A stretch of DNA of 64,000 bases from Ridgeia piscesae. Lineage: Eukaryota; Annelida; Polychaeta; Sabellida; Siboglinidae. Below are positions 57,108 through 64,000 of this stretch, in pieces; position 1 is the stretch's first letter, and every line of letters begins with the position of its first letter. The position numbers and the translations under genes are program-made. The stretch lies in NCBI GenBank assembly GCA_025642075.2, contig JAODUO010000432.1, positions 274,501-338,500 of the forward strand. Reading direction: 5' to 3'. Under the pieces are notes generated by a model, which was given only the letters and a program-made list of their open reading frames with translations, was not told the origin of the DNA and made no database searches.

Positions 57108-57660
57108 ATGGGCGTCGATCGGTGGGGGTCAAGGGGACCACATCCCCCCATTTTTCAGCCTGAGGGGACAGCATAGGAAATGTCCCCCCACTTTTTCAGT
57201 TCATAAAAACAAATTTACAGGCATATAGCGAGGCTGATCACTCCCCTCTCTTTAAAACCCTACATCGGTCAAGAGTAAAATTATTATACGAGTTCAGATA
57301 TAAACTTCCGACTACCCAGTGGAAAATTATTAAATAAATTACTTGGTTGGCCGCAACTAGATCTTAGTTCAGTAAATATTCATCATGCCGGGCTCTGTAA
57401 ATTTGCACCTTTGTGTTGATATATTAATAGGCACTAGCCATCAAGCACATTATAGATTATTAATTTTTGTTTGTCCTGTCACCCCTTGGATTGCAGCCTG
57501 TTCGCCCTGGTGGATACTTATATCGCCTACGGCGGTACCAGCGGATTCCTGCACTTTGTGTAATTTGATCCCATTTCTTTGCCAAATGGTGGAATTGGGA
57601 AGTCCTACACAGGCACCCGTGTAACATTTGTATCTTGTCACCACGGACCATAGATATAAA
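57108..57660 (+). repeat. Further copy of the G/C-tract repeat
   Basis: CATGGGCGTCGATCGGTGGG starts the unit again, followed by CAGCATAGGAAATGTCCCCC, TATAGCGAGGCTGATCACTC and the CACCCCTTGGATTGCAGCC block shared with 50070-50110. Same orientation as the copies at 48.1, 49.7, 55.8 and 56.2 kb. Confidence 0.75.
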
Positions 57661-57901
57661 TAGAACACACTAGTAGAACTATAGGGGATAGATTAATGCC
57701 ATGGACTTAGTGCCACGGGCTTATATGCACATAAGTCCGTGTTGTCAATCTATGAATAAGGCAAGGAGTTATGGGTCCAAAGTCTAGCCTCCAAATTTTC
57801 AGGGATTGGGGTGAGCCATGTCCCCTCTTCAAATATATGTAGCCAACATAACTATTTTAAATAGCATAACATAAAGGGCTTTGTTTATTTTAGAATTAGC
57901 A

Positions 57902-57903
<2 letters not shown>

Positions 57904-57954
<51 letters not shown>
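57904..57954. repeat. TA dinucleotide microsatellite
   Basis: About 25 TA units, followed by more TA- and CATA-rich sequence to about 58010. Confidence 0.95.
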
Positions 57955-57957
<3 letters not shown>

Positions 57958-58273
57958 GATTATATAATATATACATACATAAAAATACATACATATATGT
58001 ATATATATAAATTGGTCCCCCGTCCCCCCCAACCCCGTCTTTTAAACACTTCTACAGAGGACTGTCTGAGATGTGATGGTCAAAAATCATAAGTGCCACC
58101 CTATTAATTATGCAATATTTTAAGAAGACATTCTTACAATACTGCATAATTATCTGCCGTGTCTGCAGAGTTTCATCAACGGAGTCGTTGGATGGAGATG
58201 TTACAAATATAAAACAAAACAAAAACGAAATGCCGGTGACGTGGACCCAGTTTCGACAGGCCCCAGATTCGGT

Positions 58274-58449
58274 AAAACGCATACCTCGCATGGTGACATA
58301 CGTCACGAACGGGCCGAGTTTCCTCAAAACGCATACCTCGCATGGTGACATACGTCACGAACGGGCCGAGTTTCCTCAAAACGCATACCTCGCATGGTGA
58401 CATACGTCACGAACGGGCCGAGTTTCCTCAAAACGCATACCGCGCATGG
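58274..58449 (+). repeat. 52-bp tandem repeat, 3.4 copies
   Basis: AAAACGCATACCTCGCATGG starts at 58274, 58326, 58378 and 58430 (the last reads ACCGCGCATGG and is partial). The units are otherwise essentially identical, so the array is young. Each contains TGACATACGTCA and GGGCCGAG. 52 is not a multiple of 3, so the frames across it are not conserved as protein. Confidence 0.95.
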
Positions 58450-59190
58450 ATTTTCTTAATTTGCGTAGACCTCTAATAACAATCATATTGGAACACTTGA
58501 TGTATTACTAACAGAAACTATGTTAGTAGTATCACTAGTATGCCTAGTTCATTTGCCTACATGCCTAATACCAGGTCATACCGATGGCTGCACCTTTGGT
58601 GTTTGAATCGTGGAATATTCATCGCATACAAACCATTGGCGGCTATTCACCAACAAACAGTCGATGTGTCTATATGTATTTATATATCATCAGAGGCAAT
58701 CAATGAAATACGGCATATTGTGATCACATTATTGTTGCTTTGTATCAATCTTGTAACTTTTACTATAACTATTAGTCTACGCATTTTAGTTGAAAAGGGC
58801 ATAGCGCCTTACAAGTCATAATTTTTTTTATGACTTCTGCTGTCCTTTTAACAACAGCAGCGATTCACCAATCATGAATTATATTGTATTGTCGTTACCA
58901 TTGTGTATTGTCCCATACTATGTTGTATATTCCTGTGTTGTTGTTGTTAAATAAATTTTCATTCAATCATTCATTTATTCTTTTATGCGCGACAAACAGT
59001 GGCGCCACACCACGGTGCCTGAAAAACTAAGGCAAGCCAGCGCAAGAAACGCAAACTCAGTGATGTGGCGTAAGAATGTATCTGTATCCAAGTGCCAAGG
59101 TAATAAAAAACTGTATTTGGGATATTTTTACCGACAGTTGAACGCTAGGGCACCTAAAAGTATCGCTGGCAGAATTGCACAACAAACCTC
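58450..59190. other. Unclassified, possibly LINE 3' sequence
   Basis: A frame at 58540-58821 ends in a hydrophobic stretch. The segment near 58925-58985 (GTTGTTGTTAAATAAATTTTCATTC) looks like a LINE or SINE tail. Not assigned. Confidence 0.3.
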
Positions 59191-59199
59191 TACATCCGT

Positions 59200-59815
59200 A
59201 GTAGGCCAATATTCAAACTGCCATCATCGCCGGTGACTTCAGTTTGTGGATGGAAGAGGGGACACAATCGAAGTGTTAGCACACATGCAGTGATTCTGTA
59301 AACGTTAGAAAGCTGCTGGATATAAAGAAATATTCCAGTGTTAAATGCGGCGTAAACGCGAAATCACAAGACGTTCTTCAAACGGTTTGTTGGCGTCGGT
59401 TTTTAGCACAAATGCTAACCTCGTGTTCCATGTAGAAGTAGCACCCGGAATGAGCGATCATCCTGCATGATCACATGACTTGTCGTCCTGATGCGTACTT
59501 CCAGCAATGACATACTGCGCGGAAACATGGGCACTCACCACCCAAGCAAAGAACAAGCTACCACCCGCATAAACAATGATGTGAAGAAGCATCGTAAACA
59601 CCACATTGGACAGACACATCTGGGTAAGAGGAAATACAAAAGTCACAGACGTGATTGAAAAAGTTAGAAGGCGGAAATGAACCTGGGCACGGCACGTCAA
59701 TAGAATACTAGATATTACACATTGCATATAACACGCCCTAGCACCACCTGGATAAGGGCAAGGATCTAGAAGGGACCAAGGGGAGACGATGGAGAGACGA
59801 ACCAGAAACGTAAGC
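59200..59815 (+). pseudogene. LINE relic: endonuclease scrap and RT C-terminus
   Basis: Near 59220-59265 the plus strand reads AIIAGDFSLWMEEGTQ, matching the IxGDFN motif of LINE endonucleases. At about 59500-59700 it reads YCAETWALTTQAKNKL, then DRHIWVRGNTKVTDVIEKVR, then TWARHVNRI. At about 59770-59800 it reads KGPRGRRWRDE. These are the C-terminal landmarks of a RTE/CR1-like polymerase (TYGAETWALT, GHVxRI, RPRGRPxxRWxDE). Most of the polymerase between them is deleted. Confidence 0.7.
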
Positions 59816-62800
59816 CATTGGAGTGGTGAATAATGTGCTTTGTGTGTGTGCGTGTGAGTTTTCGTGCGTGCATATACATTTCAGGATAAAACTCATTTGT
59901 CAGCCAACGTCTGCACGTGTTCGCGGTCGTTTTGGGGTCATCTTCTTGCAAGTGTAGCCAAATAAGTTTGCTTCATCCACAACGAAATTGGCCCAAGTGT
60001 TTATCACAACATACTCAATTATTAATCTTTGGATGTAAAGGTTTGTTAATACAAATCATGTTATTTAAAGGCACGTCGCTGCGTAAGCTCATCACTCGAA
60101 TGCACTGAGTTTCCCACGAGCTCAAATAACCCATGAATAAATTATCGTAAAATGTGGCATGCGTTACTTTTTATTACTAGATGTGGTGGCGCGTTTTTAT
60201 TATTTGTCACTTAATTTATTTATCGATATCACGTTGTGATTGTGTATATATCGTTGTTCAACGCTGATTATGTACCCGCCCCCTTAGGATCGTGGTTTTC
60301 TTTACCCATCCACTTCCTTCTTCACGATCTACAAAACTGACCATTAAAACGTTAAAGCAAAGGTGTCAGATCCTAGGTTTTATCTTTTCATTTAATTTAC
60401 GTTCTTATAACTACAACATGCATGTTGAAGGTTTACTGTCTGCCAGTTTGTGTTTAGTTGCTTTACTAACCTCGGAATAATGTTCGCAATTTGAATGAAT
60501 CCCCCTGCAACACGTTCATATGATAAACAAAACGTCCAGTTTCAAAACAACATTAATTGACAATAGTGTCGAAGCGAGCAGAGTTGAAATCACAATGCCC
60601 TTTGGTGTTTAACTTTCCCACGTCTTATTCAGCAGACTTCCCGTTACATATAACTGCTCCGCCAATTGTGGGCAGAGGTGCTGGCAGCCTGTTCTGACAG
60701 TATTTACTGTCGATTGCTCCATTCCCTAGAGGGAGCCACTTTGGCTACGTGTCTCCACTACTTGCAGAGGATGCGTGTTGTTTGGAACTACCTAAAATTA
60801 TCTGCAACTCGATCTGCAGATGTGAATCGAAATCCCAGAAGCTTTCATGGACGAAATCGAGGTTCATCCCTCTTGACCACGTAATGTGAGCTTTTATTCA
60901 TCAATGTAATCCGGATGTGATGACGCGCAGCCGTGCATTACTCCAGTGACACGGGCCGCGTTAAACATACAACTGACAGACTCCCGCTGACCAGAACAAT
61001 CGCGCCCGTGCAGTGCGTGGCGATGGACGGTGATTCGATTAGGCGTTGATACACAGATATAAATCTAATAGAGGCTGATGAACGCTACACGTGTTCTAAG
61101 CCTCGTCGTGACGAGCTCTAATGCAGTTTACGAAGACGTGACACATTAAGTGGTATGGGACGAGAAACGACGCCCCAAATGGGAGAAACACAGATTGATG
61201 GCAGCTATAGACAGCCTGCAGATTTAATTATCTCCACTATGGCGTCCAGTCAAGTAGCGTTTGAATGGCGTCTAGATGGATGTCAATCTAAGATTGATTA
61301 ATAAATCCATATTTCCGAAAACTCAAATCAGTGGCTGTCTGTGTCTACAGAGGGCAGGGGTTCAACCCAACGGAAACGTAGTTTTAATGATTATTTTGAA
61401 TATTCATAAAATACAACAAACACGCTATAAATATACGTGTAGGCATATTTTATCAATGTAATTATTCGTATATGACCTCTATAAATAAAATGATCTAAAA
61501 AAAAATGACACACAAAATATAAACGCATAAGCTTAGACGCTATTACTTGTTTTTGTATTACCACTTCAGTCTAATAAATCTGAAACACCACGTGATGTCG
61601 CAATAGCAGTTTAATTGTGCGCTTGATTACAAACAATATTTATGTCAAACTTACAATAAGTTAACTTATATTAAGGGTGAATTTCTTTATTTTACTATAG
61701 TATAGACATCATGCAGGTTGTGGACCTGTGTAACTGAATCTATGTGACGTTCGCACTCCATTGGGGTCTATTAGCGCGTAGCCTAGTATTAGTACAACAT
61801 ATAACTTATTAAAGCAACACAGATCTGCGTCGCTTCTGTCAAAAAACACACAAGCTCCTATTTGTGCATTCGACTTTGCCTACAACCGCAACTAAAACGG
61901 TTTAAATATTAATGAATTCGCCAACGTTGCCACCAAAGCCACACGATTTTATTGCTACTGCTGCTAAGCGGTTTGCAGACCGGTGAGAGCAAAAACTGTT
62001 TCGTTTGCGCTGACGCGATGCGTCGTTTGTGTCAATTTACGACATCTTCGTGGCGCCACTGGTCTTTGCTCGCGGCGGCCTGTCTTGTTTTTGCCGTTGA
62101 CAGCTCTGTCGACAAACGAAATATGTCTCCGCTGATACTCGTAACGAAGCCGTGGCACCCTGGATGTGTGTAGCATTTAAAACGAGGCTATCTGTCCCGC
62201 TAGCTGACGCGTTACCCAGAAACAGCCCAACCGGAAGTGGTAATTATTAACAGGAAGCAGTTGTAACCCTGTACCAGTGTGATGCCAGTAGTATGGAAAC
62301 GATTCAATTTGAAAGGTGTTTGCCGAAGGGATGCGTGACTCCGTAATCATTATATTAATAACGGGAACAATTCTAGTACCTTTCAGGAAAGTTTGGAAGT
62401 TGAAATAATAATCGTTTGGTATTGGCATGACGGCATTGGTAGATGTAAGCATGTTCATTGTGCCAGGCTGTTAGTGTTAGTGTTTAATCAATTATTTATA
62501 TTCTTCGAGTCTAGCCGAGTAACCCAGCGATGCTTGGGAAAGGCAATCACCCGTTTGAAAAATGATTGCGTTACATTATTTCACCGTGTCCCAGAAATAC
62601 GCGTGTGCAGTGACGACTTTCAAAAGCTAACATTTTTTAAATATGCAGAAATCTAACGACAGTTATATAATATACGGATTAATTATGTTTACGATATATA
62701 GAAAGGCATAAAATTCCGCGGATGGAGCTCCACGAATATGCTTTTTGAAATATTGAGCCTCCAAAGTTTTCCAACCCCCGGGCGATTATCACAAAATATT

Positions 62801-63049
62801 CAACATGCTAATTAACACGTATAAGGCATAGCAATATCTGTGCCACTGGTATAGCGGTGACGACTTTCAAGAGCTTTTAAATGACCAAAAATGAAATCTA
62901 ACGATCTATCTACTATTATTAGATCATAAAGCCTTTTTAAAGGTATGTTTTATCATTATGTTATCATAGTATAGTAATTGTTTTATTTATATAAAAAGGC
63001 AATCTATACGTTAACTTCAGTAAACATATTTTTAAAATAAAGTGCCCAT
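59816..63049. other. No gene recognised
   Basis: Includes CpG-richer patches around 60900-61150 and 61900-62240 that could be regulatory or the edge of another gene. Frames at 60666-60884 and 61952-62176 (both strands) show no known family. Confidence 0.4.
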
Positions 63050-63122
63050 TGGTTTCGCTGGGTTTCGAACCCAGGACCTTTCGCGTGTGAGGCGAACGTG
63101 ATAACCACTACACTACGAAACC
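63050..63122 (-). tRNA. tRNA-Val (CAC)
   Basis: The minus strand folds as a complete cloverleaf of 72 nt plus discriminator A. The acceptor stem is GGTTTCG/CGAAACC, with all seven pairs. The A box region is TAGTGTAGTGGTTATC. The anticodon arm TTCGC-CTCACAC-GCGAA has anticodon CAC at 63089-63087. The T arm is CTGGG-TTCGAAC-CCCAG with the B box GGTTCGAACCC. The sequence is very close to animal tRNA-Val(CAC). A TTTT run lies about 16 nt downstream (near 63030) as a possible Pol III terminator. No CCA is encoded and no intron is present. Confidence 0.95.
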
Positions 63123-63392
63123 TGCCACGGGTAATGCGTCCAAATATAGCTCAGCGAACAATGCGCGTACATTCCACGCGCTAATATTGACTATTTTTAC
63201 TTCGATGTTCTTCGGATGTGTTATTGGACAGGTGTTGTTTAAAATTGTTGTCTACGAAGTTTCAACTTATACACATGCATACTTATAAATATGGATATAT
63301 GCGTAGGCATACGTACCTACATAACTACATACACGTACTATGTATTCAACGTACTTACGAATAAACCCATGACCTAGTCCTAGGGCTAGGGA

Positions 63393-63480
63393 TGCATGCA
63401 TGCATGCATGCATGCATGCATGCATGCATACATACATACATACATACATACATACATACATACATACATACACCTACATA
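63393..63480. repeat. CATG then CATA microsatellite
   Basis: About nine ATGC units from 63393 followed by about eleven CATA units to about 63472. Source of the HACM and YIHT repeat frames. Confidence 0.95.
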
Positions 63481-63569
63481 CATATATGCACACACCGACG
63501 CACACACATACATACACATACATGCGTTTGTATGTACGTACGTACGTCAGTCTATGACATACGTACACT

Positions 63570-63668
63570 CAGACACACGCACACACACACACACGCACAC
63601 ACGCACACACGCACACACGCACACACGCACACACGCACACACGCACACACGCACACACGCACACATAC
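63570..63668. repeat. ACACACGC microsatellite
   Basis: About ten tandem ACACACGC octamers, variant of the adjoining CA array. Confidence 0.9.
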
Positions 63669-63698
63669 ACACACGTGTACATACATGCATACATAATT

Positions 63699-63902
<204 letters not shown>

Positions 63903-63950
63903 GCATAATATAAAACCATTATAGCAATATAGAGTGCTAGGATTAGAGGT

Positions 63951-63990
63951 ATAGGGGGGTCTATGAGTTGCACACCTAGACCCCTCTATT
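63951..63990. repeat. Hairpin, 13-nt arms
   Basis: ATAGGGGGGTCTA and TAGACCCCTCTAT are inverted copies with one mismatch around a 13-nt loop. It could be an element end at the window edge. Confidence 0.7.
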
Positions 63991-64000
63991 TGTTGAAACT

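Noticed and set aside
58110..58403. Overlapping frames through the 52-bp tandem repeat
   Set aside because: The period is not a multiple of 3, so the protein repeats do not hold frame; repeat artefact.
61952..62176. Overlapping 70- and 73-codon frames on opposite strands in CpG-rich DNA
   Set aside because: No family similarity or splice support. High GC content lengthens open frames.

Overview
The window reads as animal nuclear DNA: AT-rich by eye, interrupted genes with GT-AG introns, a tRNA gene with internal A and B boxes, and dense decayed transposons and microsatellites. The gene content (an APC N-terminus, an ACP6-type lysophosphatidate phosphatase) and the mixture of LINE, Ty3/Gypsy, PIF/Harbinger, hAT-like and tyrosine-recombinase-like relics suggest a bilaterian invertebrate, probably marine. 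I cannot name the phylum.

Left part (1-20.9 kb). One exon on the minus strand (2658-2958) carries the start and first 93 codons of an APC homologue. Everything left of it is the following intron. The 17 kb to its right has no recognisable coding exon; it is probably the APC 5' intron. It holds a LINE remnant, four copies of a miniature inverted-repeat element family (one of them further right in ACP6), and an eight-copy palindromic 20-bp array. Two good minus-strand splice donors at about 20.53 and 20.73 kb may mark APC first exons, head-to-head with the next gene.

Middle part (20.9-45.5 kb). An ACP6-like histidine acid phosphatase can be assembled on the plus strand as 12 exons with agreeing phases (490 codons). 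It has the RHGARTP and HD catalytic motifs, but Gln replaces the conserved second Arg. It also shows a probable GC-AG intron, a 19-nt exon, a decayed copy of exon 9, and a 14-kb intron between exons 7 and 8. That intron is packed with relics: a LINE, two thrombospondin-type-1 exon fossils, a Gypsy integrase, a hAT-like piece with an ATTGG array inside, a Harbinger piece, and a tyrosine-recombinase-like piece.

Right part (45.5-64 kb). This is repeat-rich. It contains LINE fragments, a 0.56-0.59 kb repeat present twice, a tandemly repeated G/C-tract element carrying an inserted 439-bp inverted-repeat element, minisatellites and long microsatellites. Between them, three minus-strand exons (52943-54360) with agreeing phases form the 3' end of a cysteine-rich gene that I do not recognise. 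A tRNA-Val(CAC) gene lies at 63050-63122. Most of the remaining open frames look like chance or repeat-derived frames.
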